A stretch of 64,000 nucleotides of DNA from Promerops cafer (lineage: Eukaryota; Chordata; Aves; Passeriformes; Nectariniidae), in the NCBI GenBank assembly GCA_013398275.1, contig VZSE01015313.1, forward strand, positions 128,527-192,526, read 5' to 3'. Each line of letters opens with the position of its first letter. Position 1 is the first letter of the stretch. The position numbers were made by a program, and so were the translations under genes. Of the stretch, positions 39,402 through 52,195 are shown one piece after another. The notes beneath the pieces are model-generated. The model did not search any database. It was not told the origin of the DNA and saw only the letters and a list, made by a program, of their open reading frames with translations.

Positions 39402-40800
39402 AAGAATTCTATGGAACTGTATAATAATTCAGGTCAAGAGGGACCTGAGGAAATCTCTTGTACAACCACCCCCTCAAAGCATGATCAGCTGTGAAATTAG
39501 ACCAGATTACTCAGAGATTTTTACAGTTGATCTTGAAAGCCTCCAAAGATGGAGACTGCACAACCTCTTTGGATAACCTGTTCCAATCCTTGGCTGTCAA
39601 CAGGGTTGAAAATTTTCTCCTTATGTCCTCTCTTTCATAAACAAGTTCATGCTTGTTGCTTCTTTTCCTCCCACTATATGTTACCATAAAGGGCTCATAT
39701 GTCTTTTCATAACCTCCTTGTAGATGCTGGGTACAGGGGAGCTGCTATTAGATTCTCCTGACGATGTCTGTTCTCCAGTCTAAGCAAACCTTGGACTGTC
39801 ATACCCCCTTCACAGGACAAGTTCTCTAGCTCCCAGCCTAGGGTACTCTCCACTGAGCTCACAGATTTGTCAGTGCCTGGTACTGAAGGGCCCCAAACTG
39901 GTCTCAGTAATGCAGATGTGGTCTGACGAGTGCTGAGCAGAGGTGGTGGGTCACTTCCCTGGCTCCTGTTCCTATTGACCCCCACTGGTGCTGTGGACAT
40001 GGGGCTCTTGTGGATCCTCAGTCTGCCACCATCCTCAGGGTTGTGTCTGCAGATCTGGCCCATGCACTTGTCCACAGCATTGGAAGGAGGGGACAGTGTT
40101 TGGGGCATCTTTACTCTCAGATACTGAACTTTTGTATGTCCTTATTGAACTGCATGAAGTTTCCATCAGGACATTTCTCCAGCCTGTGCAGGTCTTTCTG
40201 GATAGCAGCCCTGAATACCAACATCCCACCCCACCAGCTGCAGAGAGCACACTCCCTCATCTCCTCCAGGTTGTTGATAGGGGTATTAAACAGGGCATGT
40301 CCCCAGATGGACCCCTGCAGTACCTCCTTTGTTACCAGCTTGCAGGTACAGTACAACCCATTGGCACAGCTAGCTAAACATTTTTTCACCCAACTAGTTG
40401 TCTACCCATCCACAATTTAACATCTTAACTCGAACACAGGAATTCTGTGTGACTCTCAAAACCTTGTTAAAGTCAGTGGTGTTCATCATTCTAATGTTGT
40501 CCAGAAATCCAGTCAAGATTTGTAGCAGAGAAGACAATTTTGTTATTCAGGCAAGATTTACCCCTGCTAAATCCATGCCATCTGTTGCCAGTCACCATCC
40601 CATTTATGTGCCTTGAAATGTGCTCCAAGAGGATTTGCTCCATGGCTTTTCCGAGGGCCTAAGTGAGAGTTATTAGTTTGTAGTTCCTTAATTGTCCTTT
40701 TGGTCTTTTTCTGAAGGGGTACAACAATCTTTGGTCATCAGGGACCTTTCACAATCTCCATTTCTATGGGATTTCATGTCACCCAAAAGCTACTTCAGGA
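39402..40800 (-). mobile_element. Old CR1 LINE, reverse orientation
   Basis: Read on the minus strand this is a diverged CR1 with its 3' end at the low coordinate: a degraded terminus near 39402-39410, then a segment whose plus strand reads AGAGGGACCTGAGG and TTGTACAACCACCCCC, as CR1 3' ends do. Further on are CR1 coding stretches, such as the region for CTCCAGCCTGTGCAGGTCTT (40179-40198) and ACCCCTGCTAAATCCATGCC (40560-40579), which correspond to reverse-transcriptase ORF sequence. Frames are broken throughout. The 5' boundary near 40800 is approximate. Confidence 0.8.
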
Positions 40801-43800
40801 ATATGTCAGTGCTTAGCTGTCTACTTTGCAAGCCTGAATTCTTACTTCAGGCTGTCTGGAAATGCTTTCACTATTCTTCTAGAAGTTAAAATATTTTCAG
40901 TTTCTTTCAGGTGGTGTTCTTTTCCCCCTGATGCTCTGCTCCCTATAGAAAATGAAGTTTACTTTTATGATGGTGTTTTCAAGTACAGTGAAGGATTTCC
41001 ACATTTGCAACACACTTGATAGATAATCTGCTTATGCATCTAACCACATTATTACCTAGAAACTTCAGAAATTGTTTTGCAGCACACCTCAATTTTTTCT
41101 CTATAGCCAGGGTTTGTCAGAGGCACAGTGGTTGCCATGAACTGTTTAGATGAGGATGCCAAGTGCTACTGCAGGATCACAGTACTAAGGAAAATTGTAG
41201 GGTTCAATGTTTGACAGCATTCCCTGTTCTTGTCCTTGGAGGGGACGTTGGCTAAGATTCTGGGAAAAATCGTGCTGACTTTATTTTTGGAGCAGAGAAG
41301 CTGTTACATAAATGCCTAATATCAAAGGTGTATTTGCCTTTGAAAATAATTGTGTGTGCTGGATTTTTTCCTCACTGTCTGATCTCTCTAGCATCACCTG
41401 GATCTTCAGCACCAGTAGCTGGTGTACTGACAGATTATTGCAAAGTATGAATCAGAGCCCTTAATGTTTTGTTTGTCTGAAAGAGCAACCTAGATAACAT
41501 CTGTGTCTGCCCAGCTGTTTTCTTGACTCCAAGCATTACTCACTTGGCTGAACACTTGCTTCACTGACCCTGTTGCTCTTAGTAGACTCTGGGGCAGGAT
41601 TCTGGAATGCCTGAGCAAATATTTTTGGAGATCTTAATCTCTGTTTTGACTAATATGAGCAGTGGCCTTCAGGTATTCCACAAAAGGCTCTTTGAGTATT
41701 GCACAAAAAACTGAGGGACTGGCATTTTAGGTTGGGTCTGTGCAAGACACACAGATTTATCATTGCACAAACCATTCCCAACTCTGCTTTGCCTGGGAAG
41801 GGTGAGTGTCATTATTTGCCTGTGGCTCAGCTGCACCAATGATGCAGGTGAGCCTCGTGGTGGTGGAACAGAGGAGCAGCCCTGCTCAAGGAGGTGTGGG
41901 CTGCCTCCATGCCTGCTGCTTCCCCAGCCCACCCTTGGGTGCTTCATGCTCAGAACCACCTGTTCATGCCTCTGATATGAAGCACTAATAGTAACGTATG
42001 TGTGGAATAAAATAAAAACAAGAAACCTAGAATGTCTTTTTGTTATAAATAGCTGGGAATACATGGTGCTATTTCAGATTTATTAGCATGTAAAGTGGTG
42101 TGGTGGGACTTCAACAATAATGTGGTCACTATTCTGAGGAGCAGATGTGTAACCATAAATGATACTTGCAAGTGCAGGCTGTTAAATATGTAGCCTTATC
42201 TTTATGTAGACCTATTTTGTGGTGTGTACACATACTGCATCCTTCCCTCTATGTGCAATACAGGGATGTGCATAGAGGGCCTTATATACAGATAGTAAGC
42301 AAATAATACATTATATTCATAATTTCTTTTCCTGTGCTTACTTAGAGGGTAAGTAAATTGCTGTAGACCATTCAGTGATACTGATTTCCACTGGGATGAA
42401 TGATGTATTATAGGAGTGCAACTGGAAATTAGGTGATTAAGTAAGCTTTATATTGGGCACTCATAAGATACTTCCTGCTGAGTGATTGATGCAAAAATGA
42501 AAGTTGTTTCATAATAATATATAATACAAAAACTATTTCAAGAAAGGTCTGTGGAGCAAATTGGGAAAATTTAGAAGAAAAGTATCTTTTTCTCCTATTG
42601 CATAAAAATCTTTTAGGTTGTATATTTAGACAAATATTTTGCCTTGTGGGTGGTATTTTATTTTGCAAATGGCTGACTTCTTTAAAAGCTATGTGTCAGT
42701 TAAAAGGATATTTTTCTTCTTGAGATCTCTGTTATATGATAGAAACTATAAAAGTGTTTAGAATGCCTTTTGTTGAAGTGTTTGCAGTGTGACATACTCA
42801 GCTTTTAATTACCAGGGAATGGTTTAAAGTGTTAATTTTGATGTGTGAATGTGGAAAACCTCTGGGCCTTTTTTATGAACAGTTTCTTTGCTGCTTGTGT
42901 TTTGTGGCCACAGTGACTTTCTGGCTTGTTTTCATGCAGGTTAAAACCTCTTTGGCATCCACAGTAAGGCCCTTCTACTTGCTGAATCCACTTAAAACAA
43001 ATCTCTTAAAGTTTCAGAATATAGTATATCAAATTGTTCATTGAAGAATGAGTCAAATATATTCATGAAGGAAAGAAGCTTAATATTCATTGTTTTCCCT
43101 TTCTCTTACTCAGAAAAATAATGGAAGAGCAGGTGTCCACATTTTCTGTTCTAAAGGTGAAATTTCCTTATGTGATAGGGTTCTGTGGCAGCTAATGTTT
43201 TTTTTTTCCAGCAGTTTGCATTCCTTAAACTCAGGCTGGCTTTTGTCTAATGGTTCATAATGTCACCTTTATGTGAGTTAGGCCATTTTGAAGTCTTTTA
43301 AGTCTTGCAGATAAAGAGGGTTCATACATATGGTGCTGAGCTTTGATTTCTCTGATACAACACTGCAGCATCTTTCTTCAAGTGAAACAAGGAAATTGGC
43401 ATTGGGTGTGTTTTAGGATAAAGTCTTTTTATTCCTGCTTTACTTTAAACCTCAAAGTCTTAGCTTCAGAGGTCTACAGAACCTGATTGCATCCATCTAT
43501 AAGTCTTCTCCTTGCCAAAAGTGTTGCCTTCCTTTTAAAAATTTATTTTTTTAAAATTATTTTTGGCATTTTTAGCATCACTGCTTTTGTCCCTTGAGCT
43601 TTCCTTTAGTAAACATCTGCTAAAATTGCTTCAACCCTTTTTGATCTATCGTGCTTTTTTGGCTAGTTTTACTGCCATCCGTTTCCCCGTGTTACAGAGT
43701 AGTGCAGACTGCTCTCGTCACACGTTAGTCCATTTAAATAAATGAGAGTTCCCAGTTTGTTGTGGCGTTCCTGTGGCACGCTCTATCAAATGGCAGGTCT

Positions 43801-46800
43801 CAATAGCATGCTTTTGAGCAGGAGACTGGATAAGTGAGTTGAATCAGTGATTTGGAAGGTGAGTATCAGGTCTTAGAAAAATTCCTGTCTGCTCTGTGCA
43901 CAGGAGCAGCCCAGTGCACTGGGATGCCAGCCATGGGAGTGGGTGGAAGGCAAGCAGAGGGTTTTGACTGCGCCAGCTGTGCGGCGCGGAAGCAGCTGGA
44001 GCGCTGCCGGAGAGCAGCTGGCAGCACTGAGCAGGGACAGAGGGGCTCCACAGTCAGATAGGAGTGTAAACACTTGTCTAGCTGCAATGGTTAGAGGAAG
44101 TTCATTATATATGAACTATACCTCCTTTATTAACTGATTATGAAAAATGGAGCTAATGGTTTAATGGTAAGCTCTGATGTGACAAATAGACTAATGCAGA
44201 ATGTGGCTTATTTGGGACTGCAGTGAAATCAGTGGAGCAGTAGAAGATTTTCTCTGTATTTTTGGTGGCATCAAAACATGCCACGGAAAAGTATTTTATG
44301 TATGTTTTTATACAACTAAACTGATTTAGCATTATGTAAATAGATAGGATGGTAGAAAAGCATTTTAAAGAAAAATGAGTGAAAAAAGGTCTAAATTTTA
44401 CATTTTTTAATGTTATGACAACCTTTAAAGCACTATGATCCAGAATAGTTTTGACTGGAAAAAAAAAAGTTGGGAGTTTAATTGGGTAGGGTAAGAAATA
44501 CTCTTATGCTGAAGTTTCAAGCCAGACTGCTAACCTCTTGAATGATGACTCAGTTTTTGACAGTAATAGTTATTTCTGCAGAATTAAAATTTTCAACAAA
44601 TGTGTTTTTTTTTAAAAAATACCGTAACTAGCTCATTCAGAAACTGGAAGCTAGCTGGTAGCTGAAAATCAGGATGCTTTATTCTCATCTTCAGTGTATC
44701 TATGAATATGAGCCTGGAACGATGACACGTGCCAGTTCTTCAATCACCAAAAAGTAACAATGAGGAGCTTTTCTGATTTCTAATAACTGCAGAAAATAAT
44801 GTACTTGTTAAATAATGAAATTTATTTTTGTGATTTTTCCTGCCTACTATTTAAAATGGTTTAATTTACTCAAACATCTTAAATCATGGTATCAATCCAT
44901 TTTAGTTCCAGTTTCCTTCTAAATGCTGCTTAAGACAAATTATATGGAAATAATTTCTATTTATTAGACCTCATTGCTTGGTTTTTAATAGTAAAACATA
45001 AATTGAAAATATGAATACATACGTAATTGCTGAAGCTCATTATTGTGCATTTCTTGCTTTAAAGAAATTGCAAACTCAATACAACACTTCCAGTTAGTCA
45101 AAACCAGTTCTTTTGTTACCAGCTGATACTATATAGCCATTTAAGGACAATCCTTTGGCACAAACTTACTATAAGTTCTAAAATAAGTTTTTCTGCTTGA
45201 TTGAAAGGGGTGATGATAGTTAATTTTCTATGGAAATAAGAAGGACAAACTTCTGTATCTGCCAGTGGCTTTTATTCTTGAAGGTAAAAAATCCTACATA
45301 GAGATTGTGGGCTTAAATCTTAAATCTAACAATGTTCTATAAAAAAGGTCTAGTTGATGACTCACAGATCATCAAAGAAGCCAACAGCTGATGGGTCTGT
45401 GAACAGGTCACCCAATTTGCATTTGGAGGTAATTTTCTTTTTATAGCACAAAGTAAAGAAAACAGTTTTAATTACATTCATCCAATGCTGCTATTTCTCA
45501 ACAAAATCATGTACTTATTGCAAAGTGTTTTCCCATGATGACCTTTTTTGCTTCTTGCTTCCATGTCTGATCTTTGTTTCTGTTTGTGTAAAAACAAGAA
45601 ACCTTACATGAATAAAAGCAATTTCAAAAAAGAAAACACAACCCTCTCCTCCCTAAGAACTGAGTCTACTATGCAGGTTATATAAAATGTACACTGAGAA
45701 GTAAAGTCATGACTTTTACAGTTGTGAGGGAGGTGAAACAAAGCCTGGAGTCATGTGCATTGACTTTCCTATTTGTCTTCTGAAACCTCATTACACTTTG
45801 CAAATTTATTGCCTATATTAATGCTGATCCACTAATGCTAATCCTTGGGAGCCCCTACATTTCTGCTGATTTCTGACTGTCATTAGTAACCATGAAAATA
45901 TTACTTCTATCTGGATTTGTCAGCGCCTTTCTTTGGAGCCTTTTTCCTGCAGTTGCTACTCATGAAGGGTAAGCTAAATTTTTGGTAACTTAAAGTCAGG
46001 CAGTGTTAATGTTCTACTGAAAATTTTGGGAGAAAAGGTAGTGTTTGTTCTGAGAGCAGATAGAAAAAGGTTTTTTTCATAACATGTTTAACATGAAATA
46101 TGATAGAGGAATTAAGGTTGAAATGATCTAAATTTGATTGACTTTTGGATGTAGGTTTATAATGCTTAAGCTTAGGCTGCTGTACTTTAGGACTGCCTAC
46201 TCTCAAACTTCTTCAGAAGCATTTTGGTGTCACACGTGCAAAATGTGCTCAAGCACTCCTAGAGCAATCAGTGGCTGGGTCAGTGAGCACAGGTGGCACA
46301 GAGTGTGAGGTGGTGTGGAGCCAGGGTAGTGTGAGCCTCTGAGCTGGCTGGTGTGTGGTGGTCTGCAAATGCCAGTGTGTCTGAGTCTGTAGGTGTGTCC
46401 AGTTAGGGATGCACTTCAGTAGGGATCCAGGAAGCTCATAGACTGAGTTAAATTTAAGAAGCTGCTTTCTATATTTTTATTCTATATCACAACTCTGAAA
46501 TTTTTCTGGTACAAATGAAAAAAAAATCCACTATATGAAATGTGTTTTAAAAATGCCTACAAGGAGCCAAGACATTATGGAGATGAAGCACTGCTGACTG
46601 ACCTTGCACTGTGTGCAATGTCCACACATTTCCATAATGGCATTACTTTTCCCATTAAGTTGAGAGAATTACAGCAGGTTTTGTTTGAAGTGTTTGCTCT
46701 AGTTGTGACATGAGTGAATTCTATGGCTTTTAAAATATTGCTAGTGTTCTGTAGTCATGGCTGCTTTGCAATCAGTTGCAGTTCAGCACTTACTAAGAGA

Positions 46801-49800
46801 AATAATTTATTTTTTAGAGGGAATGTTATGATCGAAGCATATCTTAATACATTGCAGTGAGTGAAGGCAATGTTTTCCAAAGGGAGATGAAAAAGGAGGT
46901 AGTAAAGATGACATGTTTATGGTATAGTGCACAATGCCTCAGATCTAATTTTATTTCATGTCTCTAATACTAATTGTTGATGCTGGTGTTAAGCCAAAGT
47001 ATTAGTTTAGTAGCAAACCTTAAAACCCCAAGGTTGTTCTGTTGAGTGGAAGACATTAATGTGACATCGAAGGAAATCTTCTCATTGGAATTTGACAACC
47101 TGATAGCAGTATAAAATTTGTATAAAAGGCCAGGACTAAATGAATGCATTAGATTTCACAGTACTTTTAACCTCAGAACCAACCTGTATTCAAATACTGT
47201 TTCTCCTGGCAGAGAAAGTGCTGTGATGCTTTTAGCAAGTTATTAAACATCTGAGCCTTAATCTGCCATCTGACAGAGAAGGAAATTAGTATTTTTCTCA
47301 GTGGATTTTGAAGACAGATTTCTTAGCACATCTTGAAGATATTCAGATGTTAGGGTGTTAGGGAGGATGGCCTTGAAAATATGAAGATGGAGTCAGACAA
47401 AAGCTATTCAGTATTGCTTGCATTCCTTTGCTCCCATAGCACAAAGAAGTTTTATCCTTTCTAATGTGTTTTTTGGATTCATGTGGTTTTTTTAGCCTTT
47501 TGGTCAAAAACAATGAAATGAACCTTTGCCAAGACTAAAGTTTGGCACCTTGTTGTGAAAGAGCTCTTTATTTCTGGTGTTTTAAGTGTAAAGGCCTTCA
47601 TGAGACAGTCTAAGGAAAAGCCCTTTTTGTACTCCTTGGTTCTGCTCTAAAGATACTTTATTATTTTAAAATCACACATTGCACTGCAAATTAACAGGTA
47701 ACTGTGCATCACCCTACCTTTTCCCTGGCTGTAATTGTTTACTTTAAAAACAAGGGGAGTATTCATAATTTTTTGTCATAATATTAATATATTAGTTGGA
47801 CTTATGCCAAACTTACACTAACATCTGGGTTAGTTCAGAAAGGATTTACATGAATTAAAGTGTGCCAGTTATATCCAATGTCTGACTCAGGGAATGCATG
47901 TAGCACTTCAGATATAAATTCTTATGTGTTTATTTTGAGGTTTTTTGGTTGGTTTTTTTGAGGGTTGGCTTTATTTTGTGGTGGTCTTTTTTTCATACTA
48001 TGTGTGTATGAATGGTTCGGTGTCATGTATCTTCATGGATTGGCCTTTGCTAAAGGAAGACCCGGGTTTGTGGGTTTTTAACTTTATGTTTATATAATAA
48101 AGTGTTTTTTTAAATTTTGTCTGGGTTTTACTTGCATTTTTAGAAATCTCCTCTTAGGTGTTTTGTTATAGTACTAAAATACAGGCTTCCTAGTGCATTG
48201 TATGGAAATGGGTTCATACCTTTAACTGGTATTCATTTTTATTACTTTAACTTCAGATTTTGGTTAAAGAACATCTGTTTGATAAGGGCAGGCTTAATGT
48301 TGTTTATGTTATACCTGGGTTTGAAATGAAAAGCAGCAATTAAAAAAATGTAAATGAATATTTCTCGAAAGTGACCTCAGGGATGCACTTGATCTTTCTT
48401 GTTTGCTACTGTTTATGCCATATTATGCAGTTTAATATTCCATGATAGCTTGCCCCCTGCCCTCTCAAAACTTGAGCTGTAGGGGAATGCAGTTGGCAGA
48501 GTCAGAAGAGAGGCTAAAGTATTAATTTAGCACAAGCAAATCCCAAGTCCAAACCCCTTGAAGTTTGAGATCATATAAAACAACATACCAACTTGGAAAC
48601 TTGTATTTCCCAGGCTGTTACATGATCTCATGTACTAAACTCCCCCTATCTTTGCAAGAGCATTTCTTACTTCTTCATCTCCATTGAAATGGCTTGGGAA
48701 ATGCCTGTGCTCTGGACTGGCATGATCCTTGGAATGGTGTGTCTGCAAAGACTCTTTCATTCGTTTAGTGATAAGACATCTGCTACTAGCTGGGAAGAAC
48801 AAGGATAAGAAAAGGATAGCCTAACTATTCCAGTATAGGACAAGAATTTATTTCAGATCTCTGTAAATACTACTGGCAGCCTTTGCTGGTAATCATATTA
48901 ATAAGCAGTCCTCAGTGGGCCAACATTATTAAGCCGTACTTTTAAATTATAGATTTGAATTGCTTAACCTCTAATTGCCAGCTCTTTTTAAAAAATACAC
49001 CGTCAATAAGAAGGCCTATCAAAAAATGGAGTCATTTTAGTATCAGTGCTTGTTTGAAGCAGAAGTACCCCAGACTAAAAATGAGTGTAAACTTTTGAGG
49101 ATGAGATGGAGGGCACCCTTTATCCTTTATGCTGAAAAAAATTCCAAATTATTCTGCTTGCTTTCTCTCCATGATCCTGAAGGAGTACAGGTGCATCCCA
49201 GAGTCCATGTTGAGGCAGACAGAACTATTCTCCTGACTTGGCAGCACGTGCATTCTGCAAGCCACACTGTTTGCAGCATCACTTTGCACATGCCAATTTT
49301 CAGGGAAGTTAAGGAGGTGTAGGAATGATTGGTAATTTTGGAAATTACACGTCCTCATTTTCTCAAACACTTAAAGTTTGGAAAGGGCTAGACTTTATTC
49401 CCAAGATTCTTCTTCTGCTTTTGTAATTTTATCCAGCTTTTCCTGAAATTGGCATGCTGAAAATACTCCTAATTAATGGATATTGGAGACTTGTTAAAGC
49501 ATAACTGAAATTTTCTAGGATTTCCTATTGTAAAAGCACACTGCAATTCCTTAAAGGACCTGTGCTAACCTACCTGTGCATGTGCTAAAGCACAAAAAGG
49601 AACTTCTGTCTGGAAAGGGACAGAGTCAGACTGCTCCTGGACATATCCCCTCAGGGTCCTGGCGATAACCTGAGGTGCCTGGAGACTGAGAGGGCAAGGA
49701 TACTGTTTTTCCCCTGAATATATTCAGTGCTTCTAATAGATGAAGCATAGAATATGAAATATCCTCCAAGAAAAAGGAGCCTAATAAGGTTTTTGGAGGA

Positions 49801-51904
49801 TTCAGGGAGATATTGGAAAAGCACATTGGTGTGTATGGGTATGCATGGAGGGTGAAAGCATGAGTGGGTATGGAGGGCTAGGGGCAAAGGCAGAATCAGA
49901 AGCAAGTTTTAGGGATATGGACAAGAGTCTAGGACTGCAGGAGAAGATGATCTCTAATATTTGGAGGTCCTTTAGGGATTTCAGATCTCTCTGTGGAGTC
50001 CTCAGTCTCCCTGTTCTGTTTCAGCAAAAAGGCGTGAAACTCACTGATATGCAGAAGTTACACAGAGCTGATTTTGGGATGGAAGCTGTTACTGCTGTCG
50101 CTGTTTAAACTTTATTACAGAAGCCTGTGACCTAGTCCTCCTGTTAACAATATAGCTGAGGGAGATCTATATCATCAGGTATTTTAGAGGAAGAAATAAC
50201 GTTACATTTGTTAGATTTGAACCACAATTCCCAGTTAAAATTTACCTTTAGCTTTGAAGACTGTTTCTTGCATTTATTTTAATGGAGTTTCATTGTTGCT
50301 GTTCCTGACAAATTCATTGCGAGTCTTATAAACTTTGTACTTGTTCTGAAATGTTTCAAATTTGTCATTTATGTGACAATCTTCTTAGCATTTCATAAGT
50401 AACTGAGAGGTAAAATCAATATGTGTACTGAAGACCTACATAAAATTTAATCAGGGATGTTGAGCATATCATGTAAACTACTATACAAGTTTTTGGTTTT
50501 TGTTTGGCCAAGTAGGGCAACAAGACCTGAGGGGCCTCAACACATGAATTCGTTCTGTGCTGCTGGTACTAACCTTCAGAGAAATTGGGAAAGGTGGTGT
50601 CCCCCTGCTCAGACTTGTGAAAACTGTGATAAAACCAATTAGCCATCTGTGCATGTATTGTAATTGGTGGTTCGTGCTGTCATGGGTAGTTAAAGAACAA
50701 CCAGCCTTTTGTATGTTTATCTCTCAACATACTGGTTGCACAGAGGTTAATGAGACTCCCCAGGAATATATACACCCCTGGCATAAGTGTAGAGTATGAG
50801 ATGTGTATTTTTATTGCAACATTTCAAATAGAAACTGTTTATTTTGGAAGTGTCAGATCTGTGTTTGGCATATGAAATTCAAAGGCAGCCATAAGACATT
50901 TTAAAGCAATCTTTTTTTGGTTTTTTATACCACTGTGGCTCCAGTGGAATCTTTGTTTCAATTCTTTTTGTCTGAATTTTTATTGCTGTAGTGGTTGTTT
51001 CTGCGAGCACTGTCTTTTTACATTTTAGATTATTTTCAAAACCTTTTCTGGGGACAGACAGATATTCTATTAGAAATATAAGCCCTCAATATTATAAGTT
51101 CTAAAAGCATTTAAGGATTTTTTCCTGTCATTTTTATTAAAAATTTTGTCAGACAGCAGCCATAATTCTATGCTGAAGTACCTTTATACATAAAGGCTCT
51201 CCCACTTCTTTGGGAATCATACCTCAAAAGAGGTGTTCTGCAGCATTTACATTTCTGAGGCCTTCAAACCTTTCCTCAGTTAAACTTTAGGCTGCAGTTT
51301 GCCCTTGAAACACTCTAGGGGAATTATAATTTATATGTTATGATGCCTCTCCTGTTTTAGACTTCTTTTTCCACTTACTATTCATAATTAAATGCACTCT
51401 TGGTTTTTATAGTAAAACTTTTGTTTTGCTCCTGATGTTATAAGGGGTTTCATGAACAAAAAATTTGCTTCTCTGTCTATTAAGAGTCTAGTAGAGTGAA
51501 GACCTATTTTAATGACTAAGCTGCTAGGGCAATGCTAATTTTATTTTTAAGTATCCATTTAGAAGGAATATTACTATTTGGAAGAACAACAGAATAATCA
51601 AGCTTGCTTCTCACAAGAAGTTTCTAAGAAAGTGTGTTCACTGCTACATAGTTTAGTCCATGAACCGTATGGCTCATGTTGTCTCATTTTTTGAGAATTT
51701 ATTGTTTTTTTCTCGGAGAAAAAGTAAGAGTACATTATTATCGTTTTAACTGAGTGTAGATAGTCATGGGACATCTTTGTGACAATTATTGCTTTAAGGG
51801 GATTTGACTTTTTTATTGTACAGTAAGAATAATTTTAATAGTAATCTTCTGCTAAATCAGTCACAAATTAAATATAGTACCAGGTTTGGTTTTTTCCCCC
51901 TCCA
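40801..51904. other. Unique non-coding region
   Basis: About 11 kb, AT-rich, with no recognisable exon, LTR or LINE. It contains a small GC/CpG-rich patch (43860-44065), a G/T-rich stretch (46260-46430) and a T/G tract (47936-47994). Between about 44.1 and 49.0 kb there are hardly any open frames of 60 codons, which fits non-coding DNA. Confidence 0.5.
42245..42279. repeat. Inverted repeat, 9-bp arms
   Basis: CCCTCTATG (42245-42253) and its reverse complement CATAGAGGG (42271-42279) flank a 17-bp spacer. A weak hairpin with no assigned role. Confidence 0.7.
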
Positions 51905-52195
51905 GAAGATTTTGCAAGTGGATTTGGTGCATCCACTAATGGAAGAGAGAGCTGGTGGACCCCACAGGGAGGCTGCTCATGATCATCTTTGAAAGGTCAT
52001 GATAATCAGTCCAAGAGACTGGAAGAAAGCAAACATCATCCAGACCTTTGGAAGGGGCAGCAAGGAGGATTCAGGGAAATACCAGCCAGTCAGCCTGACC
52101 TCAATCCCTGGAAAGGTGATGAGCCTCTCAGTTTGAAAGCCATCTCTATCCAAACTTCTCTCACTGTTTGGAAGCACACCCCTCCCACGCCTCAG
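51905..52195 (+). mobile_element. CR1 LINE internal fragment
   Basis: The stretch matches the part of the CR1 reverse-transcriptase ORF around the conserved phrase DWKxANxxPxFxKG...YRPVSLTSIPGKV. On the plus strand AGAGACTGGAAGAAAGCAAA, then CAGCCAGTCAGCCTGACCTC, then ATCCCTGGAAAGGTGATGAG are visible at about 52011-52122. Both ends are truncated and a frameshift separates the pieces. Confidence 0.85.

Noticed and set aside
49050..49370. 90-codon plus and 73-codon minus frames
   Set aside because: They overlap on opposite strands and neither resembles a known protein or CR1 segment.
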